This document shows, one piece after another, positions 1 through 6,590 of a DNA stretch of 39,347 nucleotides (its first letter is position 1; every line of letters starts with the position of its first letter). The position numbers and the translations under genes were made by a program. The stretch is from assembly GCA_017438945.1 (NCBI GenBank), contig JAFRUI010000001.1:1-39347 (forward strand), in the 5' to 3' direction. This DNA comes from Bacteroidales bacterium (GTDB lineage: Bacteria > Bacteroidota > Bacteroidia > Bacteroidales > WCHB1-69). The notes under the pieces were generated by a model. It saw only the letters and a list, made by a program, of their open reading frames with translations. It was not told where the DNA came from and searched no databases.

Positions 1-1059
1 CAAAACGGCATCTCTGTCACCAGCGTCGGATTGTCTAGCGGATCTTCCGCAACGGAGACCGTACTCCTCTGCGATGGTCTCCAGACCTCTCTCGTGTGGC
101 ACTCCGGCAGCTATGATTCAGAAGTTAGCTTTACCGTGGATGGCCCTGACGGCACTGAAGTGTACAGCGCTTCCAGCGTCTCTTCTGGCACGCTGACCAC
201 CTTCACGACCGACTGCGGCGGTTCCGGTCCTGTCATCACCGACCCGACTGTGGCCACCACCGCTGCCACCAGCATCACGCAGACGGGCGCCACGCTGAAC
301 GGTACCATCACCAATCCCGACAACGTGGCTATCACGGCCAAGGGCTTCGAGTGGAAGGCTACCGCAGGCGGCACCTACGCTCCTGTGACGGTGACGGGCA
401 ACAACCTCACCTACAACCTCACCGGTCTGACCGCCAACACGGGCTACACCTACAAGGCGTTCATCACCTTCAACGGAGAGACCGTCTATGGCAGTGAGAT
501 GACCTTCACGACCTTGCCTGAGGATGCTCCCGACCCGTGTGACGTGCCTACCAACCTGCACGCCACGGACATCCAGAACGAGTCCATCTCCATCACTTGG
601 AACACCAACGCCAACGTGAACAGCTGGAACGTTCAGTATCGTCCGGCAGCGGGCGGTCAGTGGACGCAGGTGACCGTCAACACCAACAGCTACACTATCA
701 CCAATCTCACCGGCAAGACCGACTACGAGATCCAGGTGCAGGCCAACTGCGGTGACGGCAACCTCAGTGACTGGAGTGCCTCCATCACGGTACAGACCAC
801 CGATGTGGGCATCGTGAACTACCTCGAAAACAGCATCACTTTGTTCCCGAACCCTGCCAACGACGTTGTCAATGTTCAAAGTTCAATGTTCCAGGTTCAA
901 TCCATTGAGGTGATCGATGTGTATGGTAAGGTGATCAACACGGTGAATGTGACGGATAATCCGGCCCGCATCAACGTCAGCGGTCTCGCCAACGGCATGT
1001 ATTTCGTGCGCGTGACCACCGACGAGGGCGTCGTGACGAAGACCTTCATCAAGAGATAA
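1..1059 (+). CDS. T9SS-secreted fibronectin-type protein, 5' end missing
   Basis: The reading frame is open from base 1, so the gene starts outside the window; 352 residues are visible. Two fibronectin-III-like domains can be seen, roughly residues 80-175 (starting near TVATTAATSITQTGATLNG) and 180-270 (PTNLHATDIQNESISITW). A type A T9SS C-terminal sorting domain follows from about residue 281 (LFPNPANDVVNV) to the final KTFIKR, the usual length of about 70 residues. Such proteins are exported by Sec, cross the outer membrane through the Por/T9SS machinery and are released or anchored on the cell surface. The N-terminal catalytic or binding part is not visible, so substrate and role are unknown. 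The sorting domain contains a 4x7-nt tandem repeat (874-901), and another repeat begins at the stop codon. A strong terminator follows. Confidence 0.85.
   Translation, partial: QNGISVTSVGLSSGSSATETVLLCDGLQTSLVWHSGSYDSEVSFTVDGPDGTEVYSASSVSSGTLTTFTTDCGGSGPVITDPTVATTAATSITQTGATLNGTITNPDNVAITAKGFEWKATAGGTYAPVTVTGNNLTYNLTGLTANTGYTYKAFITFNGETVYGSEMTFTTLPEDAPDPCDVPTNLHATDIQNESISITWNTNANVNSWNVQYRPAAGGQWTQVTVNTNSYTITNLTGKTDYEIQVQANCGDGNLSDWSASITVQTTDVGIVNYLENSITLFPNPANDVVNVQSSMFQVQSIEVIDVYGKVINTVNVTDNPARINVSGLANGMYFVRVTTDEGVVTKTFIKR
874..901 (+). repeat. In-frame 4x7-nt tandem repeat inside the sorting domain
   Basis: Four consecutive 7-mers, GTTCAAA, GTTCAAT, GTTCCAG and GTTCAAT, encode the VQSSMFQVQS stretch of the T9SS sorting domain. 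The unit length matches the intergenic repeats elsewhere in the window. Confidence 0.8.
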
Positions 1060-1090
1060 TTCATAATTCATAATGCATAATGCATAATTA
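1056..1090 (+). repeat. CATAAT-type tandem repeat after the stop codon
   Basis: Tandem copies of TTCATAA and TGCATAA (7-nt period) begin at the stop codon of the T9SS protein. A nearly identical tract lies at 32609-32640. Confidence 0.75.
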
Positions 1091-1128
1091 ACGGGTATCG
1101 GCAATTTTGTCGATACCCGTTTTATTTT
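1090..1128 (+). terminator. Rho-independent terminator
   Basis: An 11-bp perfect stem (AACGGGTATCG paired with CGATACCCGTT) with a 10-nt loop is followed by a T-rich tail. It would end the transcript of the upstream T9SS protein gene. Confidence 0.85.
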
Positions 1129-1157
1129 CTTCGATAACATAAAATCGAAAAAAATTT

Positions 1158-1165
1158 TATTTTTG
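1158..1165 (+). promoter_or_regulatory. Bacteroidota -7 promoter box for the tsaC-coaD operon
   Basis: TATTTTTG matches TAnnTTTG and lies 18 nt before the ATG at 1184. No clear -33 TTG was found. Because the box overlaps a possible upstream TTG start at 1163, the ATG at 1184 is the better start. Confidence 0.65.
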
Positions 1166-1183
1166 CAGGTTAAATTTTTGGCT

Positions 1184-1747
1184 ATGGAAGAGGAAATAGA
1201 AAAATGTGTTTCCCTCTTAAAAGAAGGAAAAGTGATTCTGTATCCCACTGACACTGTGTGGGGTATTGGTTGCGATGCCACCAACGAGGAGGCCTTGATG
1301 CGCATTTACCGCATCAAGCAGCGCAACGAGAAGAAAAGCATGATCATCCTGCTGGACTCCATGCAAAGACTGCCCATGTATGTCAAGAAGATCCCGCTCA
1401 TCGCTTGGGATTTGTTGGCGCATGTGACCCGTCCGACCACCTTCATCTATCAGACCGCCTACAACCTGCCCGACAAGCTCATCCACGAGGACGGCACCAT
1501 AGCCATACGCATTGTACAGCACGAGTTCTGCCGCCGGGTTATCCGCGGCTTGGGACGCCCGCTGATTTCCACTTCCGCCAACATCGCCGGAGAGCCCACT
1601 CCGCCGACCTACGACAAAATCTCACCGGAGATCATACGCCAGATTGACTACGTGGTTTCCCCCAACCAATCCACTTCGACAGATTTTAAACCTTCGCGGC
1701 TCATCAAATTCATTGATGATTACAACTTCACCATTATCAGAGACTGA
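1184..1747 (+). CDS. tsaC: L-threonylcarbamoyladenylate synthase (Sua5/YrdC/TsaC family)
   Basis: This 187-residue protein is a single YrdC domain. The family makes threonylcarbamoyl-AMP from threonine, bicarbonate and ATP, the first step of the t6A37 modification of ANN-decoding tRNAs in the cytoplasm. Visible signatures are ILYPTDTVWGIGCDA near residue 18, the KQRNEKKSM basic motif, and the STSANIAGEPTP motif near residue 130. The length fits the short TsaC form; the extra Sua5 C-terminal domain is absent. The frame is open back to a TTG at 1163, but that codon lies inside the promoter box, so the ATG at 1184 is chosen. coaD starts 3 nt after the stop, so the two are very likely cotranscribed. 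Confidence 0.9.
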   Translation: MEEEIEKCVSLLKEGKVILYPTDTVWGIGCDATNEEALMRIYRIKQRNEKKSMIILLDSMQRLPMYVKKIPLIAWDLLAHVTRPTTFIYQTAYNLPDKLIHEDGTIAIRIVQHEFCRRVIRGLGRPLISTSANIAGEPTPPTYDKISPEIIRQIDYVVSPNQSTSTDFKPSRLIKFIDDYNFTIIRD

Positions 1748-1750
1748 CCT

Positions 1751-2221
1751 ATGGAAAAAATCGCCGTTTTCGCCGGATCCTTCTGTCCTTTCACCAAAGG
1801 GCATGAGGAGATTGTGTCCAAGGCCTTGCCCCTCTTTGACCGGATCATCATTGCCATCGGGCACAACTACAACAAGCGGGACGTTTTTTCCATAGAGGAA
1901 CGGATAGGCTGGATCCAGAGTCTTTACAGCGCCATCCCTACCGTTGAAGTGCGGTCCTACACCGGGCTGACCGTTGATTTCTGCCGAAAGATCGGGGCGC
2001 GTTATCTTGTACGGGGACTCCGTAACCCGCTCGATTTCATGCAGGAGCAAGAGCTGGCGAAAGTGAACCGGCAGCTGAACGCTGACGTGGAAACCGTTTT
2101 CCTGCTCTCCTCCCCTGAATGGGAAATTGTCTCCTCATCCCTTGTGCGCGAACTCTGGTCGCATGGCGCCGACTACTCCCCCTACGTCTCCTATAAACTC
2201 CCCGAATATCCCACTAGATGA
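1751..2221 (+). CDS. coaD: Phosphopantetheine adenylyltransferase
   Basis: This 156-residue protein catalyses the fourth step of coenzyme A synthesis, transfer of AMP from ATP to 4'-phosphopantetheine to give dephospho-CoA. It has the nucleotidyltransferase signature GSFCPFTKGH (residues 9-18; the HxGH-type motif in CoaD is TxGH), the YLVRGLRNPLDF motif and the C-terminal SSSLVREL motif that contacts ATP. The usual Asp of GSFDP is a Cys here; the TxGH residues are intact. Length matches the family. It starts 3 nt after tsaC, and its TGA stop overlaps the ATG of the next gene in an ATGA arrangement, so translation is probably coupled. Confidence 0.95.
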   Translation: MEKIAVFAGSFCPFTKGHEEIVSKALPLFDRIIIAIGHNYNKRDVFSIEERIGWIQSLYSAIPTVEVRSYTGLTVDFCRKIGARYLVRGLRNPLDFMQEQELAKVNRQLNADVETVFLLSSPEWEIVSSSLVRELWSHGADYSPYVSYKLPEYPTR

Positions 2222-3669
2222 AGATGCGGCGCAGACATATCCTCTTGTTCTGGTGTCTGTTGACCGTTGGAACGGTCTGGGCACAGCCTCCCGTCACCAT
2301 CACGGGCAGTGCTCCGTTTGCCGCCGGCAAGGAAATCCGTCTGCTCGTATTTCACGACCTCCTCAACGGCATCCCGACTGTCGCCGCCACGGATATCATC
2401 GACAAACACGGACGCTTTTCCCTCAAATACGCCACCCCGGACATCCTTCTGGCCCAACTGGCGATCTGCACCTCCAAGGCCGAATTCTTCATCGTACCCT
2501 CTAACGACTATACCATCACGCTCTCTGTGGATAGTGTTCTCTACCAGCGGATTAACCCCGAAAAATATGGCGGGTACCTTCTCATGGAAAACACCAAACC
2601 GGACACAGCGGACCTGAACTTCAAAATCAACCGGTTCAACCGGTATTTCAACGATATTGCGGATGAATACGCCTACCCGATGCTCCACGGCAACAGCCAG
2701 GACATCTTCGATACCGTTCGGTCCGAAATAGCAAAACACTATGAATTCCAGTATATTCCCACAAACTTCTACCAATCCTACGGTTATTACACCCTTGGAG
2801 CCATTGACATGCTGCAATACAGAAAGAAGCCGGTCTTCTTGTACGAAAAATACTTCGACAACGACTACATTCTGTACAACAACCCTGCTTACATGTCGCT
2901 TTTCAACCAATATTACGAAAACTACCTTTATTATTCGCCCCACATCAGCAAAGAGCTGCTTTCCCGCACCATCAACGAGTCCCCCGACTACCCTGCCCTT
3001 TTCAACGAGACCGGTCGTGATCCGAAATTGTCGAACGCACGTCTCCGCGAGCTGGTCATCATCAAGAACCTGATTGCCTTTTTGGACAACCGGGAATTCG
3101 ACCGCGGCAATGTCATCAAGCTGTTGGAATACATCCGTGGCACCTCCTCTTTCGAAAATCACATCCGAATCATTGACAGCAAATTAGGGCAGCTTGAACG
3201 GCAAAGGACCGACACCAGGGAAATTACATTCCTGGATGAGAAAGGGCACAAAGCTTATCTTAAACAATACCAGGGGAAACCTGTCTATCTGCATATCTTT
3301 CAGACCGACTGTATCAATTGTGTCAGGGAAATGATGATCATCAATGAATTATACAACCAATACAATGACAAAATCCAATTTGTCAGCTTGTGTGTCGACC
3401 CTGACAAGACCCAATACCAATCTTTTGTGAAGCAATACGGAAAGCAGTTTGCATGGCCGGTGCTCTATTTCAACGAGCAATACGACTGGCTGACGCTCCA
3501 AGGGGTGGAGACGCTGCCTGAGCACCTCCTGTTCAATGCCAACGGCAATCTGTTGGATCGTTACGCCCCTGCGCCCGAGCTAGGTCTCCCCCAATACCTT
3601 CAACAGGCATTCCCTGAGGAGCTTGAAGAAGACCAAAATCCGCTTTTTTACAATCGAAACAAACAATAA
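2218..3669 (+). CDS. Exported thioredoxin-like protein with N-terminal DUF4369-like region
   Basis: The 483-residue protein begins with a signal peptide (MKMRRRHILLFWCLLTVGTVWAQ). Residues 24-110 look like the beta-rich domain that often precedes thioredoxin folds in Bacteroidota (DUF4369-like; assignment tentative). A long middle region rich in Tyr and Asn follows, then a C-terminal thioredoxin fold from about residue 335 with the active-site pair C365-I-N-C368 (QTDCINC) and a cis-Pro-like segment near ETLPEHLLF. The dipeptide I-N between the cysteines is unusual and leaves the redox role (reductase or isomerase, in the periplasm) undecided. It overlaps coaD and lies 12 nt before a second thioredoxin-like gene, so it is the third gene of the operon. 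Confidence 0.8.
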   Translation: MKMRRRHILLFWCLLTVGTVWAQPPVTITGSAPFAAGKEIRLLVFHDLLNGIPTVAATDIIDKHGRFSLKYATPDILLAQLAICTSKAEFFIVPSNDYTITLSVDSVLYQRINPEKYGGYLLMENTKPDTADLNFKINRFNRYFNDIADEYAYPMLHGNSQDIFDTVRSEIAKHYEFQYIPTNFYQSYGYYTLGAIDMLQYRKKPVFLYEKYFDNDYILYNNPAYMSLFNQYYENYLYYSPHISKELLSRTINESPDYPALFNETGRDPKLSNARLRELVIIKNLIAFLDNREFDRGNVIKLLEYIRGTSSFENHIRIIDSKLGQLERQRTDTREITFLDEKGHKAYLKQYQGKPVYLHIFQTDCINCVREMMIINELYNQYNDKIQFVSLCVDPDKTQYQSFVKQYGKQFAWPVLYFNEQYDWLTLQGVETLPEHLLFNANGNLLDRYAPAPELGLPQYLQQAFPEELEEDQNPLFYNRNKQ

Positions 3670-3681
3670 AATTCCACCAAT

Positions 3682-4191
3682 ATGAAAAAGAATCTCATCA
3701 TCATTATCTGCATGATGCTCAGCATCAACATTTTCGCACAGGAAGCCAAAGACAAACACCTGGCGAAACTTCCTGCCGTGGAAATTCAGGACATGAACGG
3801 CAACGCTTTTAACACCAGAGATATCCAAAACGACGGAAAGCCTGTGATTATCAGCTTGTGGGCCACTTGGTGCAAGCCCTGCATCGCCGAGCTGTTGGCT
3901 ATCGCGGACGAATACGAGGACTGGGTGGAGGAGACCGGCGTGAAGTTGTATGCCGTTTCCATTGACGACGCGAAGACCTCTGCGCGCGTGGCTCCTTTCG
4001 TGAAAGGGAAAGGCTGGGAATACACTGTGCTGTTGGATGTGAACTCCGATTTCAAGCGCGCCATGAACGTCAATGATGTGCCCTATATGTGCATTCTGAA
4101 CGGTGACGGCGAAATCGTGTGGCAGCACACCTCCTACGCGCCCGGCAGCGAGGAAGAGGTCTATGAAGTCATCAAATCTCTGGTCAAATAG
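3682..4191 (+). CDS. TlpA/ResA-like periplasmic thioredoxin
   Basis: The 169-residue protein has a signal peptide (MKKNLIIIICMMLSINIFAQ) followed by one thioredoxin fold. The active site is W-C64-K-P-C67 within LWATWCKPCIAE, typical of the TlpA/ResA group that reduces disulfides in the periplasm, for example in cytochrome c apoproteins or partner thioredoxin-like proteins. The cis-proline segment is VNDVPYMCILNGDGEIV. It directly follows another exported thioredoxin-like protein and precedes an outer-membrane barrel gene by 24 nt. This suggests a common transcript and perhaps a role in folding or redox control of envelope proteins; that link is inference. Confidence 0.88.
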   Translation: MKKNLIIIICMMLSINIFAQEAKDKHLAKLPAVEIQDMNGNAFNTRDIQNDGKPVIISLWATWCKPCIAELLAIADEYEDWVEETGVKLYAVSIDDAKTSARVAPFVKGKGWEYTVLLDVNSDFKRAMNVNDVPYMCILNGDGEIVWQHTSYAPGSEEEVYEVIKSLVK

Positions 4192-4215
4192 CATTGTTCA
4201 CTTCAATACAACTTT

Positions 4216-5937
4216 ATGATTTTCAAATCTATCAAGCGATTTCTGCTTGCCACAGCACTTTTGGCGTGCGGTTTTTCCATGAGCGCACAGCACCAGATCG
4301 GGAACGGCCGCATCAGCGGTGATTTCGGTTTCAACGGCATGTACTACATCCCCGACTCCATCATCGGGGCGGAGCCGGTGGACTCCAAAGTCCGCGGCAA
4401 CGCTTTCCTCAACATATTGTATAGCAACGGCGGTTTCTCGGCAGGTGCGAGATACGAGTTCTACCTGTTCCCGCTCATCGATTTCGAGAAGATCGGTTAT
4501 CAGGGACAGGGGATCAGGTATTTCTTCGCCGACTACACCAACAAGTTCATTTCGGTGACGGCAGGAAACTTTTACGAGCAGTTCGGCAACGGATTGACAC
4601 TCCGGGCCTACGAGGACCGGCAGCTGGGCATTGATAACAGTCTGCTCGGCGCGCGCATCAAGATCACCCCCTACAAGGGCATCACGCTCAAGGGTGTTTG
4701 GGGAATCGAACGCAACAATTTCGAGTCCTACCTTGGCCGTAAGGACTATGTTCGCGGCGCGGACCTGGAACTCTCTTTCGGAGAAATATTCCCGAAGATT
4801 CAGGAGAAAGGCTTTATCGCCCGTGTGGGTGCCAACATTGTGAGCAAGTTCGAAAAATCCGACGATGACATGTACTTCGGCATTGGCTCCGGAGACACCA
4901 CGGCCGTAATTCCTCACTCCCAAATCCCCCAAAACGTGGCCGCTTGGGCAGCCCGCGCCACTTTCGGTTATGAGGGATTCCGTCTTGACGGAGAATACGC
5001 CCGCAAGATGAACGACCCCAACATCAGCAACAACTTCATCTACAAGCCCGGCGAGGCGCTCTTCCTGTCCGCCACTTATGCCATGAAAGGCTTTGGCGTA
5101 GCCGCCTCGTTCATCCGCGCCGACAACATGGAGTTCCGTTCGCAACGCTGGGAAAACAACAATTCCGAATTGTTCGTCAACTGCATCCCGGCCATCAACC
5201 GGCAATACTCCTATCAGCTCATCGGCGACTACAGCTACGCCTCACAGCCCAACAGCCAGATCGGGGCACAGCTGCAGATCAACTACCAGATTCCCAAGAA
5301 GTCCAAACTCGGCGGCAAATACGGCACCGACCTCACCTTCAACTATTCGCGCTTCCACAACACCGACCAGCAGCCGGTGCAGGAGGCCATTGAGAACGGA
5401 ACGCCTATGGGCACGATGGGATACACTTCCAAGTTCTTCAAGTTCGGTCCGACACTGCTCTACCAAGATATCGGTCTGGAAATCAGCCACCGTTTCAACA
5501 ACAAGAAATGGAAATGGATTTTGGCCTACAACTACATCACCTATAATCTGGAAGTTCTGCAAGGGCACGCCGGCATGATGCGCGGTCACCTGGTGGCCTC
5601 GGATTTGTCTTACAAGATCACCCCGAAGCACGCTCTCCGTCTTGAGTTGCAGCATCTTTACACGAAAGACGATGACGGCAGCAGCGTTTATGGCATGTTG
5701 GAATACTCCTTCAGCCCGAACTGGTTCGTTTCCATCGGCGACGACTGGAACTACGGCAATCCGCTGGCCGACCATAAGACGCACTACTACAATATCTCGT
5801 GCGCCTACGTCTGGAACACCACGCGCATCGCCGTGAACTTCGGCAAGACCAAGGAAGGCATCCTCTGCGTCGGCGGTGTCTGCCGCGCCGTGCCCGCCTC
5901 TTTCGGGGCTGGTTTGTCAGTGACGACGTCGTTCTGA
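4216..5937 (+). CDS. Outer-membrane beta-barrel protein, DUF6029-like
   Basis: The 573-residue protein has a signal peptide ending FSMSAQ and then alternating hydrophobic/aromatic strands over its whole length, ending in Phe as barrels usually do (SVTTSF). The opening HQIGNGRISGDFGFNGMYY and the YEQFGNGLTLRAYEDRQLG motif resemble the uncharacterised DUF6029 family of Bacteroidales. It has no TonB box, plug or CarboxypepD_reg domain, so it is not a TonB receptor. The function of the family is not known to me. It is probably the last gene of the tsaC-coaD-thioredoxin operon, being only 24 nt after the tlpA-like gene. No terminator was found after it. Confidence 0.75.
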   Translation: MIFKSIKRFLLATALLACGFSMSAQHQIGNGRISGDFGFNGMYYIPDSIIGAEPVDSKVRGNAFLNILYSNGGFSAGARYEFYLFPLIDFEKIGYQGQGIRYFFADYTNKFISVTAGNFYEQFGNGLTLRAYEDRQLGIDNSLLGARIKITPYKGITLKGVWGIERNNFESYLGRKDYVRGADLELSFGEIFPKIQEKGFIARVGANIVSKFEKSDDDMYFGIGSGDTTAVIPHSQIPQNVAAWAARATFGYEGFRLDGEYARKMNDPNISNNFIYKPGEALFLSATYAMKGFGVAASFIRADNMEFRSQRWENNNSELFVNCIPAINRQYSYQLIGDYSYASQPNSQIGAQLQINYQIPKKSKLGGKYGTDLTFNYSRFHNTDQQPVQEAIENGTPMGTMGYTSKFFKFGPTLLYQDIGLEISHRFNNKKWKWILAYNYITYNLEVLQGHAGMMRGHLVASDLSYKITPKHALRLELQHLYTKDDDGSSVYGMLEYSFSPNWFVSIGDDWNYGNPLADHKTHYYNISCAYVWNTTRIAVNFGKTKEGILCVGGVCRAVPASFGAGLSVTTSF

Positions 5938-6157
5938 CGGCTGTTGACTTGTCATCGCAAGCGGAAGCCCCCCAGCCCGTATCACGGCCAAATCCGGGTT
6001 CGCGCTTGCTGCACTGGCCATACGGAATGCCCTTGAAACGAAGACTGTTTCCCATTAAATGAGTCTGAACGGCTTGATTCTTCCTTTTTAACAATTAATA
6101 GGGATTGAGACAGGGAAACTCCCCTTTCTTGATGATATTCCACCCTAAGATTAACCG
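5938..6157. other. Intergenic stretch without a recognised gene
   Basis: About 220 bases between the barrel gene and the promoter of the His-rich gene. The first 120 are GC-rich and contain GCAAGCG (5956) and its complement CGCTTGC about 45 nt apart, too distant for a convincing hairpin. The remainder contains a short GGG-AAACT-CCC hairpin near 6107. I see no ORF with coding character, no tRNA and no riboswitch core. Confidence 0.5.
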
Positions 6158-6165
6158 TATTTTTG
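6158..6165 (+). promoter_or_regulatory. Bacteroidota -7 promoter box before the His-rich gene
   Basis: TATTTTTG matches TAnnTTTG. The transcript would start near 6172, leaving a short leader before the ATGs at 6184 and 6208. No properly spaced -33 TTG was seen. Confidence 0.6.
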
Positions 6166-6207
6166 CCGACGATTTGGAACGTGATGATTTCAGCGTTCGG
6201 AAACATT

Positions 6208-6564
6208 ATGGGAAATCTTAAGAAAAACTCTGCCATACTCCTGCTGTTCGTGTTTTTAGGACAGTTCCTGGGAAGTTCGCTCTTTCCTCACACACATGTT
6301 TATAGAGGTGTAGTTGTGGCGCATTCCCACCCTTACAATATTTTTTCCCATCATCAGCACCAACATTCGGAACAAGAACTCCTTGTCATCCATAAGCTGT
6401 CCCATGCAGTATTCACCTCTCCGGTGATCCTCTGGGTGGGCAGTTTGCCATGCACCATACTTCTCTTGGTTTTAGTAGAGAACGTTGGCCATGCGAAAAC
6501 CAATTCAATCAGGCACCACTCTACTCGAGCACCCCCTTTTCTTTTTTTTCAGTCCGCAAAATAA
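6208..6564 (+). CDS. Small histidine-rich membrane protein next to a TonB receptor
   Basis: This 118-residue protein starts with a positively charged N-terminus and a hydrophobic segment (MGNLKKNSAILLLFVFLGQF). A histidine-dense loop follows (HTHVYRG, AHSHPYN, SHHQHQHSE), then a second hydrophobic segment near VILWVGSLPCTILLLVLV. Thirteen residues are His. The pattern HTHxxxGxxxxHSHP is one I recognise from small Bacteroidota proteins encoded before TonB receptors, but I cannot give it a family name. A role in sensing or handling a transition metal in the envelope is inferred from the histidines. Another start, ATG 6184, would add eight residues; a TTG at 6163 lies in the promoter and is rejected. 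The receptor gene begins 26 nt downstream. Confidence 0.7.
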   Translation: MGNLKKNSAILLLFVFLGQFLGSSLFPHTHVYRGVVVAHSHPYNIFSHHQHQHSEQELLVIHKLSHAVFTSPVILWVGSLPCTILLLVLVENVGHAKTNSIRHHSTRAPPFLFFQSAK

Positions 6565-6590
6565 TTTTATTCACAAAAAAAACGAAAAGA

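Noticed and set aside
118-879. Long minus-strand ORF opposite the T9SS protein
   Set aside because: It is a shadow of the coding strand: low-complexity Val/Gly/Arg-rich product, no start signals, while the plus-strand frame carries recognisable domains.
6090-6160. Possible riboswitch (cobalamin type) upstream of the His-rich gene and TonB receptor
   Set aside because: Only a short GGG-AAACT-CCC hairpin is present; the conserved cobalamin core is not seen and the region lies mainly before the predicted transcription start.
6450-6590. N-terminal extension of the TonB receptor to 6450
   Set aside because: It would overlap the His-rich gene and place the obvious signal peptide 47 residues inside the protein.
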